From: Mycolicibacterium komossense
GTDB lineage: Bacteria; Actinomycetota; Actinomycetes; Mycobacteriales; Mycobacteriaceae
DNA: 64,000 bases
Assembly: GCF_025822605.1 (NCBI RefSeq)
Contig: NZ_JACKTY010000020.1
Coordinates: forward strand, 342,524 to 406,523
Reading direction: 5' to 3'
A program made the translations under genes and the position numbers. Each line of letters starts with the position of its first letter. Position 1 is the first letter of the stretch. This document shows, in pieces, positions 17,784-27,016 of the stretch. The notes under the pieces were generated by a model that was not told the origin of the DNA, made no database searches, and saw only the letters and a program-made list of their open reading frames with translations.

Positions 17784-20700
17784 TCACTCTGGTGACCCCA
17801 CGAGCACTCCCTCGATCGCGCCATCGCTGGTGACCAATAATCCACGCCCGGGCGCTAGTTGCTGAGCGCTCGTTCTGCCGAATACTTTGACGGCGGCCGG
17901 ATCGTTGTCCATGAACAATGTCGGTGAACGCGAACTCGTCATCTTCTGTAGGAACGGGTTCATCACCGAAACGCCGGCCCAGTTTCCGGGCAGGCGGGAC
18001 ATGATCACGTGCAGCCCCACTTCGCGGCTGCGTTCGATCAGGGCCCACAGCGGCGCGGTGGCGGCCTGCTTACCCAGCACACCGTTGGGACGCAACTCCT
18101 GCTCATCGTCGATGAGCACGAAGTGATGCGGCCCCTCCCAGGCGGCGCGTTTGAGCAGCTCCTCCTGGCTCAGCCCCGACGGTGGCAGGCGCTGCTGCAG
18201 CAGTTGCGTGAGCTCAGCGATGGCCTGGTCGATATCGTCGACGGTATAGGCGTAGGCGCGCACATGCGGGCCCTGCATGCGCCCGATCAGCGCGGTCTTC
18301 GGATCGATGACGGTGATCTGCGCCTGCTCCGGGGTATACCGGCTCATGATCGCCTGACCCACCGCTGCCAGAGTCGTGGTCTTGCCGCAGCCCTGGCGTC
18401 CGATCACGGACAGATTGGGGGTACTGCGCAGCGGCAGGGCCACCGGGGCCAGGCCGCTCTCTCCGATGGCGAAGGGCAGGTTCAACGGGTCGGCAGCCGC
18501 AGGGGTCGTGGCGAATGCCTCGACGACCTCGCGCAAAGCGATGTGCTCGGGCAGCCGGGCCAGCGTTTCGACCCGCTCCAGACCCGTGTTCGCCGCGATC
18601 ACGGCGCCCACCTGGCGAACGGTGATGCGTTCGCCCTGGGGGCCGGAGATCTCCGGTACCCCCATCAGCAACTCGTGGCCCTGCCTGCTCACGCCGAACC
18701 CCGGCCGATCCAACGTGTGGCGGGCCGCCCGGCGATGGTCGATACCCGTGCCCATCTGTGTTTCATCCGGGTTGCTCAACCGAAGTTGGATGCGGGCGTT
18801 CGACACATTCAGCAGGGCCTGCTTCTGCCCGACCAGCCAGGCGTTGGAACTGGTCATCACGTGCACTCCATAGGACAGGCCCTGCCTGGCCACCGAGATG
18901 GCCCGGTCCCCGAGGCCGTAGTCCTTGTCGTAGAGGTCACCGAAGTTGTCGATCACCAGGAAAACATCGCCGAACTTGTCGTTCGGATCGGTGCCCGCGC
19001 CCCCGGCCGGGCCGAATCGCCGCTCCCGGAAATCCGAGATGTCGATCTGATAATGCTTGAAGGCGGCCTCCCTCGCCCGGATGATTCCCTCGAGTGTCGA
19101 GATCGTCCGCGAAACTCCTTCGGTATCCGACAGACTCACGACACCGGCGACATGCGGGAGCTCCTCGATGGGAAACAGCGAGGCCCCGATGCAGAAGAAG
19201 GTCACCCGGTCGGGCCGGTACATCAGCGCCGCTGACGTCATCAGGGTCATCAACGTGGTCGACTTCCCGCGCTGCGCGGTGGCCACCACCATGATGTTGT
19301 CCATCTCGACGTCGATGACGTGGACCCGCTGCGCATGGTCCTCCGGGATGTCCTCGATGGCGATCGGGAAGATCAGGCCGGGGTTCTGTCCGTAGTCGAC
19401 GTGCCACGGCTTGCCCCGCCAGCGCAATACCAGGTCATCAGCCTTCTCACTGACTTCCAGCGGCGGCAGCCAGATCTGGTGCGGCGCCTTGATCTGAGTG
19501 GCGAGCAGCGACTCCCTGATCACGTCGAGCAGCTTCTTCTTCTTGAAACCGTCTGCGTGGTAAAGGAACTCGTCGGGCTCATCAGGCTCGTCGGCGGACG
19601 CCAGCGCCGCGTTGTCCTCATCGGTGAGCGGCTGGTATTCCCACGTCAGCGATCGGGGCTGGGTGAAGCTGACGTCGACAGTCTTGTCGACGTTGACGGC
19701 CTTCTTCGGCAGGACGAACGGGGCCGAGACATAGAAGCAGCGGAACGGTTCCAGATCGCGCGGGCCCACTTTGAGCAACGCATAACCGGCCTCTTTCGAC
19801 GGCAGGTGCAGCGCGGCATCGCTGCTGATCACGTCGCGAGAATCTTCGGCGGTCTCCGCGCGCAGCGCCACCCGGAAGGCCAAGTTGCTCTTGGCCTTAC
19901 TCAGTGACGAGAGGTCAAGTCGCTGGCCGCCGAGGGTGAAGAAGACGTTACAGCCACGACCTTCCTGACCGATGTGGATGACGAGGTCGATCCATTCGGG
20001 GTGATGGTGGAACAGCTCGAGATACTCGTCGATGATGACCAACAAGATGGGGACCGGCTCCAGGTCGCGACCGGCGAGCCGCATCTCCTCGTACTCGTTA
20101 GCGTCCCGGGCACCGGCGTCCTTGAACAGTCGGTAACGCCTGGCGATTTCGCCGTCGACGGCTTTGCGCATGCGCTCGGCGAGGTGGCGGTCATCCTTGC
20201 CCAGGTTTGACAGTGAACCCGCGACGTGCGGCAGTCCCTCCAGGTCCTGAGCCGCCGACTCGAACTTCATATCGACGAAGATCACGATGAATGTCTCCGG
20301 CGAATGCGTCAGGGCGATCCCGTTGCACAGCGACAGGAAGTACTCGGATTTGCCCGAGCCGGAAGTTCCGATCACGACGGAGTGGAAGCCGAAGCCACCG
20401 AAATCCTTGGCGCGCAAGACGATGTACTGCAGTTCGCCGCCCGGCTTCACCCCGACGGGCACCATCGCCCACTTCGCGTCGCCGCGACCGCGGCTGTCCG
20501 CCCACAATTTGTCGACATCGAGCTGACGTGGGTCGCTGATACCCAACGCCCGCAACAGCTCCCCGCCCTGGCTGTCCATTCCCGACAACTCGTCGGCACT
20601 CATCGGCGACCACCGGGCGATGGCCCTGGCATAGCGATCCGCGGTGCTCTCGGCGAGCATGTCGGCCACCCCGTAAAAGGCTCCGCGATGCCGTAGCCTG

Positions 20701-21863
20701 CCCTCCCGAAGTTCGAAGCGCTCGTCCTCGTCGGTGAAACCGACACCCGAACCGTGACGGGTAGCCAACCGCAACACCGTGATTCCGGCCATCCCCTTCT
20801 GGCCGGTGACGCCTTCCCACTGCTCGGGAGTCCCGACGTTGTCGTCGACGATCACCCAGTGCGGGCCCAGCGCCGAACTGGTCATCGCCTCCGCCGGTGA
20901 CGGCATGGACAGCGGGCTGCTGCCGGTCGGGGGCGCCCACGGGCCGCGACCCTTGCGGTGCAGCTCGGCATCTAGGGCGTCTTCGAGTTCGGTGGGCGAG
21001 GTGAACACCAGGCGCCGCAGGCCGCACGCGTCGAACATCTCGTCATGCTGGTTGTGGGGCAACCACACCAGCCACGACCACTTCTCGGGATGGCGGGTGA
21101 CCACCATCAGCTTGACGTCGCCGGGGCTGTGGTACACCGCCAGCGAGCAGAGTACCGCCCTGATGAACGCGTGCAGCTCGCCCATATCGTCGCCGGTGAA
21201 ACTGAATCCAGGCTTCGAGCGCAGGTTGAGCACCTTGCCGATACCGCGAATCTTGCTCTGCTCCAGGATGAAATCGCGGAGGGCGCGGCCGGTGACGGGC
21301 TCCAGCTCTTCGCCTACCGGAACCTCGGGCCACTGCAGGCTTACCGCCGAATCGCTGGCCTGCTGGATGCCGATCCCGAGCCGGACATCGAGGAAATCCT
21401 GATCGGTGGGACGCCGTTCCCACATGCGCGGACCACCGATGACATTGTCGAGGCTCTGCGGGTCGCCGTGCACGAAAAGCTGGCTGCGGCGCTGATCCTG
21501 GGCAGCCCGCTGCACTTCGTCGCGGTCCTCGTCGAGCTGCCGGAGGTAGACCCGGCGCTGCTTCTCTTGCTCGCCCCAACTGATCTTGCGGCCACGACCC
21601 ATTCGCCCGCTGAACATCATCGCGCCGAAACCGACCAGGCCGATCATCGGGAAGAAGCCGGACTGCAGTGACCGGATACCCGAGGTGTACATCACCACCA
21701 ACGTGCCGATGATGCCCACCAGCAGCGCCGGAATCGCGATCATCAGCAAGATGTTTCGCGGCTCACGCTCCGGCAGTGCCAACGGGGCGGCCACCGCAAC
21801 CCTGGCCGGCGGCACCGAGGGCGGGGCTTTGCGTTGCCCGCGTACGAAACCTCGCTTCGACAC
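17784..21863 (-). CDS. eccC2: ESX-2 FtsK/SpoIIIE-type motor ATPase EccC2
   Basis: 1359 residues, a single undivided EccC (ESX-1 splits it in two). Two transmembrane helices (about 37-60 and 71-88) are followed by a degenerate domain and three ATPase domains. These have P-loops GTSGSGKS at 499-506, ATAQRGKS at 861-868 (first Gly replaced by Ala) and GRQGCGKT at 1155-1162. Walker B of the first domain is ILLVIIDEY (606-614). It powers export and the last domain recognises substrates. It starts at GTG 21863, immediately after the eccB2 TAA. Confidence 0.96.
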   Translation of the reverse strand: MSKRGFVRGQRKAPPSVPPARVAVAAPLALPEREPRNILLMIAIPALLVGIIGTLVVMYTSGIRSLQSGFFPMIGLVGFGAMMFSGRMGRGRKISWGEQEKQRRVYLRQLDEDRDEVQRAAQDQRRSQLFVHGDPQSLDNVIGGPRMWERRPTDQDFLDVRLGIGIQQASDSAVSLQWPEVPVGEELEPVTGRALRDFILEQSKIRGIGKVLNLRSKPGFSFTGDDMGELHAFIRAVLCSLAVYHSPGDVKLMVVTRHPEKWSWLVWLPHNQHDEMFDACGLRRLVFTSPTELEDALDAELHRKGRGPWAPPTGSSPLSMPSPAEAMTSSALGPHWVIVDDNVGTPEQWEGVTGQKGMAGITVLRLATRHGSGVGFTDEDERFELREGRLRHRGAFYGVADMLAESTADRYARAIARWSPMSADELSGMDSQGGELLRALGISDPRQLDVDKLWADSRGRGDAKWAMVPVGVKPGGELQYIVLRAKDFGGFGFHSVVIGTSGSGKSEYFLSLCNGIALTHSPETFIVIFVDMKFESAAQDLEGLPHVAGSLSNLGKDDRHLAERMRKAVDGEIARRYRLFKDAGARDANEYEEMRLAGRDLEPVPILLVIIDEYLELFHHHPEWIDLVIHIGQEGRGCNVFFTLGGQRLDLSSLSKAKSNLAFRVALRAETAEDSRDVISSDAALHLPSKEAGYALLKVGPRDLEPFRCFYVSAPFVLPKKAVNVDKTVDVSFTQPRSLTWEYQPLTDEDNAALASADEPDEPDEFLYHADGFKKKKLLDVIRESLLATQIKAPHQIWLPPLEVSEKADDLVLRWRGKPWHVDYGQNPGLIFPIAIEDIPEDHAQRVHVIDVEMDNIMVVATAQRGKSTTLMTLMTSAALMYRPDRVTFFCIGASLFPIEELPHVAGVVSLSDTEGVSRTISTLEGIIRAREAAFKHYQIDISDFRERRFGPAGGAGTDPNDKFGDVFLVIDNFGDLYDKDYGLGDRAISVARQGLSYGVHVMTSSNAWLVGQKQALLNVSNARIQLRLSNPDETQMGTGIDHRRAARHTLDRPGFGVSRQGHELLMGVPEISGPQGERITVRQVGAVIAANTGLERVETLARLPEHIALREVVEAFATTPAAADPLNLPFAIGESGLAPVALPLRSTPNLSVIGRQGCGKTTTLAAVGQAIMSRYTPEQAQITVIDPKTALIGRMQGPHVRAYAYTVDDIDQAIAELTQLLQQRLPPSGLSQEELLKRAAWEGPHHFVLIDDEQELRPNGVLGKQAATAPLWALIERSREVGLHVIMSRLPGNWAGVSVMNPFLQKMTSSRSPTLFMDNDPAAVKVFGRTSAQQLAPGRGLLVTSDGAIEGVLVGSPE

Positions 21864-21864
21864 G

Positions 21865-23361
21865 TTAACCTCCCGCGTTCTGTTGAGCAGCGTCCGGAAT
21901 CAGGGCGGCCGTTCCGCCGCCGGGCAGGGTGTCCCGCGCCAGTAGCGCCGCGGTCCGGCTGACGGCCGGGCCGGCCGCGAACGTGCGGACGATGGGCCAC
22001 GGCGCCTGCACGGCCCTGGCTGGATCGAGCCCGAGCGCCTTCAATGTCTTGTCGTCCCAGTCGATTCCGTATCGGACACCCTGCGGTGACACCCAGTAGA
22101 GGCTTTCCCTGGTGTCCGATGTCGCCACGCCACTGGTGGTTGCCACAAAGTTCGCCGCACCTGGCAGGACCAACGTCTGGTCCGCTTCCACGGAGTCCGG
22201 GTCGCGGTCGTCGCGGACCAGCTGCACCAGATGCGAGTCCATCGCCGGCGAAACCGGCAGACCCTTGCCGTTGAGCACCGCGATACTGGCCTGCCGATCG
22301 GTGGACTGCTTCTCCCAACCCACGCAGGTGACCGGATTTGCGGTCGTATCAATGAAATTCAGCTTGCCTGCGGGATAGAACCCGACGTTGAGAGCATCGA
22401 GGTCCGGGATGTCGACGAGCTTATCCGGTGAGACCAACTGCGGGGCACTGGAGGACTGGGAAACCGAAGTTCGCAGCAGATCCGCGACGAACGCGGTGAT
22501 CTTCTGTACCCCGCCGGGCAGCAGGACGTAGAAGCCGCTGACCGTCCCAGCGGAATCCCGCGACTCCAAAACGGTGCCGACGACGGAACCGGGCAGGAAC
22601 TGCGAGGGTGTACCCAGGCCTGGAATATCCGGCACCACAATGGGTTCGGTGGCGGGCATCGCGTCGAACAGTGCGTTGGAAATCGCGATTGGGTGCGTGA
22701 CGCCCGGATCGAGGCCGAGGTTGAAGGTCAGCGACCGATCGACGGGGTCGATCTGCGAGCGCTTCCCGCCCCAAATCACATAGGTCCCGTCACCATGGGT
22801 GGCCAACACCGCCTGGCTGGGGTCCATTGCGGATGCCCGACCGAAAGCCGAGAGTGGCCCGGCGATCGAGGTGACCATCGGGGGTGCGATCGTGCCGTTG
22901 GCAGGCGCGGTATCGCATACCGCCCAGGCCGACGATCCGCCGCCGTTCATCGTCAGATCGTCTGGCACGCCGGGGATGCCGATCATCGGACCGGTCGGGT
23001 ACTTGGCGATCTCGGCGGCATTGACCCAGGTGGGGGTGCCGGCACTACCGGTCGCCAGACGAGCCGAGGTGAGATTCAGCGCCGGGTAGAGGCGACCGTT
23101 CATCTTGGCGTAGACCGCGCCGGTTTCCCGATTGCCGATGATGTTCGAGTCACCGACAAGTCCTGCAGGCTTCATCACATGTAGCAACGCCATCCAACCG
23201 ACGCCGATGAGCATGAACACGATCGACAGGACGACGGCGGCCTGCTGCTTGCGGTCATCGTGTTTCATCCGTACGGAGAACCGGGTGATCGCAGCCTTGA
23301 GCCGCCTGTTGTAGAACAAATGACCGGAATTCTGGTCACGGTTCGACAGATTCAGCGGCAC
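21865..23361 (-). CDS. eccB2: ESX-2 periplasmic/membrane component EccB2
   Basis: 498 residues (Mtb 495). A short cytosolic N-terminus, one transmembrane helix (about 41-61) and a large periplasmic domain with repeats are seen. PLNLSNRDQNSGHLFYNRR at the start is nearly the same as in Mtb EccB2, which fixes the start at GTG 23361 (preceded by AAAGGA) rather than the in-frame codon at 23424. EccB dimers form the periplasmic part of the ESX core complex. It is the first core gene of the ESX-2 operon. Confidence 0.95.
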   Translation of the reverse strand: MPLNLSNRDQNSGHLFYNRRLKAAITRFSVRMKHDDRKQQAAVVLSIVFMLIGVGWMALLHVMKPAGLVGDSNIIGNRETGAVYAKMNGRLYPALNLTSARLATGSAGTPTWVNAAEIAKYPTGPMIGIPGVPDDLTMNGGGSSAWAVCDTAPANGTIAPPMVTSIAGPLSAFGRASAMDPSQAVLATHGDGTYVIWGGKRSQIDPVDRSLTFNLGLDPGVTHPIAISNALFDAMPATEPIVVPDIPGLGTPSQFLPGSVVGTVLESRDSAGTVSGFYVLLPGGVQKITAFVADLLRTSVSQSSSAPQLVSPDKLVDIPDLDALNVGFYPAGKLNFIDTTANPVTCVGWEKQSTDRQASIAVLNGKGLPVSPAMDSHLVQLVRDDRDPDSVEADQTLVLPGAANFVATTSGVATSDTRESLYWVSPQGVRYGIDWDDKTLKALGLDPARAVQAPWPIVRTFAAGPAVSRTAALLARDTLPGGGTAALIPDAAQQNAGG

Positions 23362-23605
23362 GCTCGATATCCTTTCGGCGGACAACTTCGGGCCAGACAA
23401 AGTGCAACCTGTCTTGTTGCCCATGGCCGTGGGGCGTCAAGTGCACCGGAATCATCCGTGGCTCCACGATAACGGGCGGCAGTGGCACCCGGTGACGGAA
23501 ATTCCGAGCTGGCCTCGGCTGACTGGCAGCCGCGATCACTATCGTCACTTGGGCCACAGCCGTAGCGGTCCGACCCTGCTCTGACAAAGCCCAGCTCAGT
23601 TGCCA

Positions 23606-23959
23606 TCAATGCAGCCGTCCCCCGTAGCGCTCCGCATTGTCGGTCTCGGCTTCCTGCCTGAGGGCGCCGAACGCGGCGTTGAGGCGCTCTGCCAGCTCAC
23701 CGTGGCTGTAGTCGGTCATCACGCGCGGATTCAGTGTCAATTCGACGAGTTTTCCGTCCGAATTAGCAGTGGCGTGAATATCCCCGAGATCAACGCTGTA
23801 GGTAATTCGTTCCGCCTCGGCGACCAACGCCTCCCATTTATCGGCGGCGGCGCGTAATTCGCGCAGGATCTCATCAACAAGGGCTTTATCACTGCGCCCA
23901 CCATCAACGGCCCGCCCCGACACCACCCCAGTATGTCGACCCTGTTCGAGCAGCGTCAA
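23606..23959 (-). CDS. YbaB/EbfC-fold protein, EspL-like
   Basis: Up to 117 residues. Predicted secondary structure and the pattern around GDIHATANSDGKLVELTLNPRV fit the small YbaB/EbfC nucleoid-associated fold, used in ESX-1 by EspL, a stabiliser of other Esp proteins. It lies about 245 bp upstream of eccB2 on the same strand. The start is uncertain: TTG 23959 opens the frame, but a GTG codon about 30 bp downstream is equally likely. The 23362-23605 gap has only weak open frames. The family assignment is by pattern, not by search. Confidence 0.65.
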   Translation of the reverse strand: MTLLEQGRHTGVVSGRAVDGGRSDKALVDEILRELRAAADKWEALVAEAERITYSVDLGDIHATANSDGKLVELTLNPRVMTDYSHGELAERLNAAFGALRQEAETDNAERYGGRLH

Positions 23960-24016
23960 TTCATCCGGTCGCAGCGTTGCAAAAACCCTGACAGTGCACT
24001 GCCAGCAACATATGCG

Positions 24017-25480
24017 TCAGCTCTGCGGGCCCCAGCTGCTGGGCGGTGGCGCACTCAGCGCCGTGAACCACGCGAAGTGGTAGTTGGCCGAAGTCTGGTC
24101 ACCACTGGCAATCGCTTCCGTCGCCGCCAGTAGCAGGCAGTTGAGCAGCACCGCGGGTTCGACATCGGGGTAACGAGCCAGCAGTTGATAGCGGATGGTG
24201 TCCAGATGCACCCGCAGGACGTCGAGTTCCGCCTCGACCACACCGGTCCCGGCCGCCCCCGCCTTCGCCATCGTGTGAACCATCCGGGGCAGACCGTCGC
24301 GCCAGTGGGTCAGCTCGGTCAGCTGCCAGCCGAGGTCGTCGACGGGCTCGGTCCGGCGTGCGACAGTGGAGGCCATCGTGGCCCCGAACTGCGACGCGTC
24401 GCCGAACGAGTCGCCCGGGGTGTACGTCGCCGACAACACAGTCGGGCCGAGCAGGGCCGCCGCGCTCCCCCGCCGACGGTCCGGCTCCAGCAGGCTCACG
24501 CCCGCAGGCAGTTCGATGCCCGGCGGGATCCAGCCGTGGGCGAGGTCGGTCACGAGCAGTGTCGTACCGTCCTCACGCTGCCCGACCGCCCACTTGAGTC
24601 CCGGTTCCTGCCTGGCGACATACAACACGAGCCGACGCAGCCGATGCTCGTCGGACTCGCGCGGAGGCTGCGGTACGACGACTTCGCTGACTGACTCGAT
24701 CAGAACCGGCTCGGGCCTGCTGACCGGGCGGGGCGCATCCCGGGTGATGACCTCGGGCTCTTGTTCGGCTTCGGCTTCTGCTTCTGCTTCTGCTTCTGCT
24801 TCTCTGACGACTGCTCGCACGACGGCTGCCTCGTCGAGTTCGACAGGCACCGGGACGTCCTCCTGGGGGAACTCCTCCTCGGAGACGTCCTCGCGCTCTG
24901 GTGCGTCGATTTCCTCGACGGCGCGGTTGCGGGACAGCTCTTCCCTGGGCCAGGCGGCGTGACGTGGCGTCGGCTCGGGCCGGGGGAACACGCGGGTCGG
25001 TTCCGCTCGGATGGGTTCCTCGACGGGTGGGACGACCGGCGCCGGCGTCTCGGCGGCTGTTCCCAAACTGAGGTATTCCGGCGAGAATCCCAGCGGTTCC
25101 CTGCGGAGTTGGCGAATTGTCGATTCGGCTCGCAGCACCGCGAAGGCCCTCGCCACGTTGATGACCCTGGCTTCCTCGGCCTCCTGGACGTCCGGTGGGA
25201 GGCCCGCTTCGCTGATGGCGCGCAGCTTCTCATTGGCGGAGGTCGCGATCCGTCGCAGATCTCGGTCGAGATACTCTGCGATAGTGGCGGTTTCGGGAGT
25301 CACCCGCGCAAGTTCCGCCGGCCACAGGCCGCCGAGGACCAACGGCGTGCAATCCTTGGGCGTCCGAAATGTCGGAACCGAGAGGGCCTGCTCCGTGGCC
25401 CTCTTCATGCGCTGACGCGCTGATTTCCGAAAGATCGCCACCGGGTTAGCGTACCGGGCTCCCCAGTACCCCTTCAGCAC
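24017..25480 (-). CDS. Large ESX-associated protein of unknown function (DUF5631/DUF5632-like)
   Basis: 487 residues with three parts: an N-terminal helical segment (about 1-140); a Pro/Glu-rich linker (about 140-265) with an Ala-Glu repeat (EAEAEAEAEAEAE); and a C-terminal domain (about 270-480) starting LRRLVLYVARQEPGLKWAVGQREDGTTLLVTD. That C-terminal pattern resembles mycobacterial proteins such as Rv3899c and Rv0029, which sit in ESX-linked blocks. No signal peptide or catalytic motif is evident. It lies in the accessory block upstream of eccB2 and may be a substrate or a cytosolic partner. Start GTG 25480 is provisional. Confidence 0.7.
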   Translation of the reverse strand: MLKGYWGARYANPVAIFRKSARQRMKRATEQALSVPTFRTPKDCTPLVLGGLWPAELARVTPETATIAEYLDRDLRRIATSANEKLRAISEAGLPPDVQEAEEARVINVARAFAVLRAESTIRQLRREPLGFSPEYLSLGTAAETPAPVVPPVEEPIRAEPTRVFPRPEPTPRHAAWPREELSRNRAVEEIDAPEREDVSEEEFPQEDVPVPVELDEAAVVRAVVREAEAEAEAEAEAEQEPEVITRDAPRPVSRPEPVLIESVSEVVVPQPPRESDEHRLRRLVLYVARQEPGLKWAVGQREDGTTLLVTDLAHGWIPPGIELPAGVSLLEPDRRRGSAAALLGPTVLSATYTPGDSFGDASQFGATMASTVARRTEPVDDLGWQLTELTHWRDGLPRMVHTMAKAGAAGTGVVEAELDVLRVHLDTIRYQLLARYPDVEPAVLLNCLLLAATEAIASGDQTSANYHFAWFTALSAPPPSSWGPQS

Positions 25481-25553
25481 GGAATTTCTTCGTCACACCT
25501 GTGGCCAGTGAGGTGAATTGTGCACCGACCAGGCTGTGAGTAGCGTCGCGGGC

Positions 25554-25697
25554 ATGGAAGATTCGCTGCTACAGCAGCAGCTGGACGAGGTGCGCGGACT
25601 GCTGGCGAAGGCGCGGGAGCTGTTCGGCGCCAATCCAGTAGCTCCGCCGGCCGATATCGTACCGCCCGAGGACACCGTGCAGAACTGGTTGCACTGA
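25554..25697 (+). CDS. Possible 47-residue small protein
   Basis: An ATG-started frame encodes MEDSLLQQQLDEVRGLLAKA followed by a Pro-rich segment and a WLH end. The first ~25 residues form a good amphipathic helix and codon third positions are mostly G or C. It runs opposite to all neighbouring genes and fills the gap between the 24017-25480 gene and the vapC relic. There is no strong ribosome-binding site. I do not recognise a family. Confidence 0.4.
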   Translation: MEDSLLQQQLDEVRGLLAKARELFGANPVAPPADIVPPEDTVQNWLH

Positions 25698-25761
25698 GTT
25701 TCGGGGCCGACAGATCCGCTGTTCGCCTTGCACTTTGGCTAGCCGAACAGATCAGGATGCA

Positions 25762-26103
25762 CTCGAGGTTGCCGCGCTCCGCAACCCAGCGATGCCGGAT
25801 GGAAAGGACTTCGGCCGCGATATCGAAGTCCCCGTCGTAGTGGATGAGAGTGAGGTCATGGTCGACGGCTACTGAGCCGATCAGAAGGTCGGCCATGCCT
25901 ACCGTCCGATGGCGGCCACCCCGAGCCAGCGATCGCTGGACGCTGAGGGCGGACTGCCAGTGCTCGTCGTTGGTCGGCAGATACTCGTAGGCCACGCGGC
26001 GGTCGGACCAGAGTTGTTCGTAGTCAGTCGGATTGCGTGCACTGTAGAGCGCTTCGGCATCGAGTTGGGCAGTGGTCGCCACCAGACCGGCCTCGATCAG
26101 CGC
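25762..26103 (-). pseudogene. Relic of a VapC-type PIN-domain toxin
   Basis: The frame from ALIEAGLVATTAQLDAEALYSARN to HYDGDFDIAAEVLSIRHRWVAERG is a clear PIN domain with the middle Glu and later Asp residues (MADLLIGS, HYDGDFD). The first ~25-30 residues, which carry the essential first Asp and should follow the vapB stop, are missing. There is no stop at the usual C-terminal end and the frame reads on for about 95 junk codons. With the vapB relic just upstream, this is a dead toxin-antitoxin module. Confidence 0.8.
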
Positions 26104-26305
26104 CACACATCGTCCCGTTCGTGGGCGTCGGCCATCGACGCCAGGCCGCCTTCCTGAAGCCACGCAACTTGCCGCCTGCGGGCCGACAACACGCGGCGGC
26201 CTGCTCCAACGCGCGTCGAACGGTGTCGGTGACACCGGAGGAGTTCAGCTCCTTTTACGCAGCCGCCAGGAGGTCGTCGGCCGGGTCGATCAAGCGCTTT
26301 GTCAT
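26097..26305 (-). pseudogene. Relic of a VapB-type antitoxin
   Basis: From ATG 26305 the frame reads MTKRLIDPADDLLAAA and then hits TAA (26255-26257). The same frame continues with KELNSSGVTDTVRRALEQAAA, the rest of a VapB ribbon-helix-helix domain. A frameshift then moves the homology to another frame, which ends RQVAWLQEGGLASMADAHERDDVWR before a stop at 26097-26099. One nonsense and one frameshift lesion are therefore visible. Confidence 0.85.
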
Positions 26306-26366
26306 CGGAGCCGACCTCCATCGAGGTATGTACAAGGTCGGAAAAAGGTATATATCGATGCAGTGC

Positions 26367-26681
26367 TCACGGCGCCAACTCGTGGTCCCGCAGTGCCGCC
26401 ACCGCATCATCGAAGTCCGATTTGGTCGGCACTTCCGCGGACGGGGTGTGTCCCGCAGCGAGAATCTCGCCCCGCACCTGCATCAGTGCCTTCAGATACG
26501 ACACGTCGGCAGTCAGTTTGATCGCCTCTGCCAGTGACCCCGCGTCGGCCGACATCGCCGCCTCGGTCAGCACGACACTGTGCAGGTAGCCCCCGCGGCA
26601 GCTGCGGAACAGGATGTGACCGCTGGGGTGGACGGCGTCGAACTCCGGATTGAGTTCTGCCGGCGAAAGCGAATCCGTCAT
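26367..26681 (-). CDS. Small conserved ESX-associated protein (Rv0028-like, DUF2694-like)
   Basis: 104 residues (Mtb Rv0028 101). No signal peptide or transmembrane helix. The first half (HPSGHILFRSCRGGYLHSVVL) looks like a beta-rich segment and the second half is helical. It follows the EspC-like gene by 17 bp in the same operon. Identification is by size and position in a block that matches Rv0022c-Rv0028 gene for gene. Function unknown. Confidence 0.7.
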   Translation of the reverse strand: MTDSLSPAELNPEFDAVHPSGHILFRSCRGGYLHSVVLTEAAMSADAGSLAEAIKLTADVSYLKALMQVRGEILAAGHTPSAEVPTKSDFDDAVAALRDHELAP

Positions 26682-26698
26682 CGGTAGATCATGGCCCG

Positions 26699-27007
26699 TC
26701 AGTCGTGCACGTTGCGCAGCGCGGCGGCGGTCTGCGCCTCGTGGTCTTCCCAGTAGTCCGCGGACCGTTTGAGGTTGTCAGCCATCGTCGCGTGATCGAT
26801 CGCTTGCTGTTCGTAGCAGCGTCGACGCTGTTCGAGCAGTTCCCGGCCCGCCTCGCGAAGCTCTCCGAAGATCGGTCCGAGGGAATCGAGGCTCTCCTGG
26901 ATGGCGTCATGAGTCGCGGGCACGGTCCGCAGGAAGTCCGCGGCGTCACTGTGGTGAACCGCGGCATTGCGCAGGCTGTCCGGTTCGACGCGGATGATGT
27001 CGGCCAT
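26699..27007 (-). CDS. EspC/WXG-like small helical protein (Rv0027-like)
   Basis: 102 residues, almost wholly helical, with the length and hairpin character of the EspC family (ESX secretion-associated, DUF2580-like). The N-terminus IRVEPDSLRNAAVHHSDAAD resembles EspC-type proteins. No exact YxxxD/E motif is present; the nearest is YWEDHE. Mtb Rv0027 has 105 residues in the same slot. It lies 9 bp after the stop of the large DUF4226-like gene, so is probably co-translated. It could be a secreted partner of its neighbours. Confidence 0.75.
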   Translation of the reverse strand: MADIIRVEPDSLRNAAVHHSDAADFLRTVPATHDAIQESLDSLGPIFGELREAGRELLEQRRRCYEQQAIDHATMADNLKRSADYWEDHEAQTAAALRNVHD

Positions 27008-27016
27008 CGCTGTCTC

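Noticed and set aside
18009..19235. 408-codon plus-strand frame over eccC2
   Set aside because: Antisense shadow of the conserved ATPase; no ribosome-binding site or recognisable domain.
23336..23609. Two overlapping small frames (83 and 85 codons) between the EspL-like gene and eccB2
   Set aside because: Third-position GC is clearly lower than in neighbouring genes, both overlap the eccB2 start, and neither resembles a known protein. One could still be real because its ATG overlaps the upstream stop.
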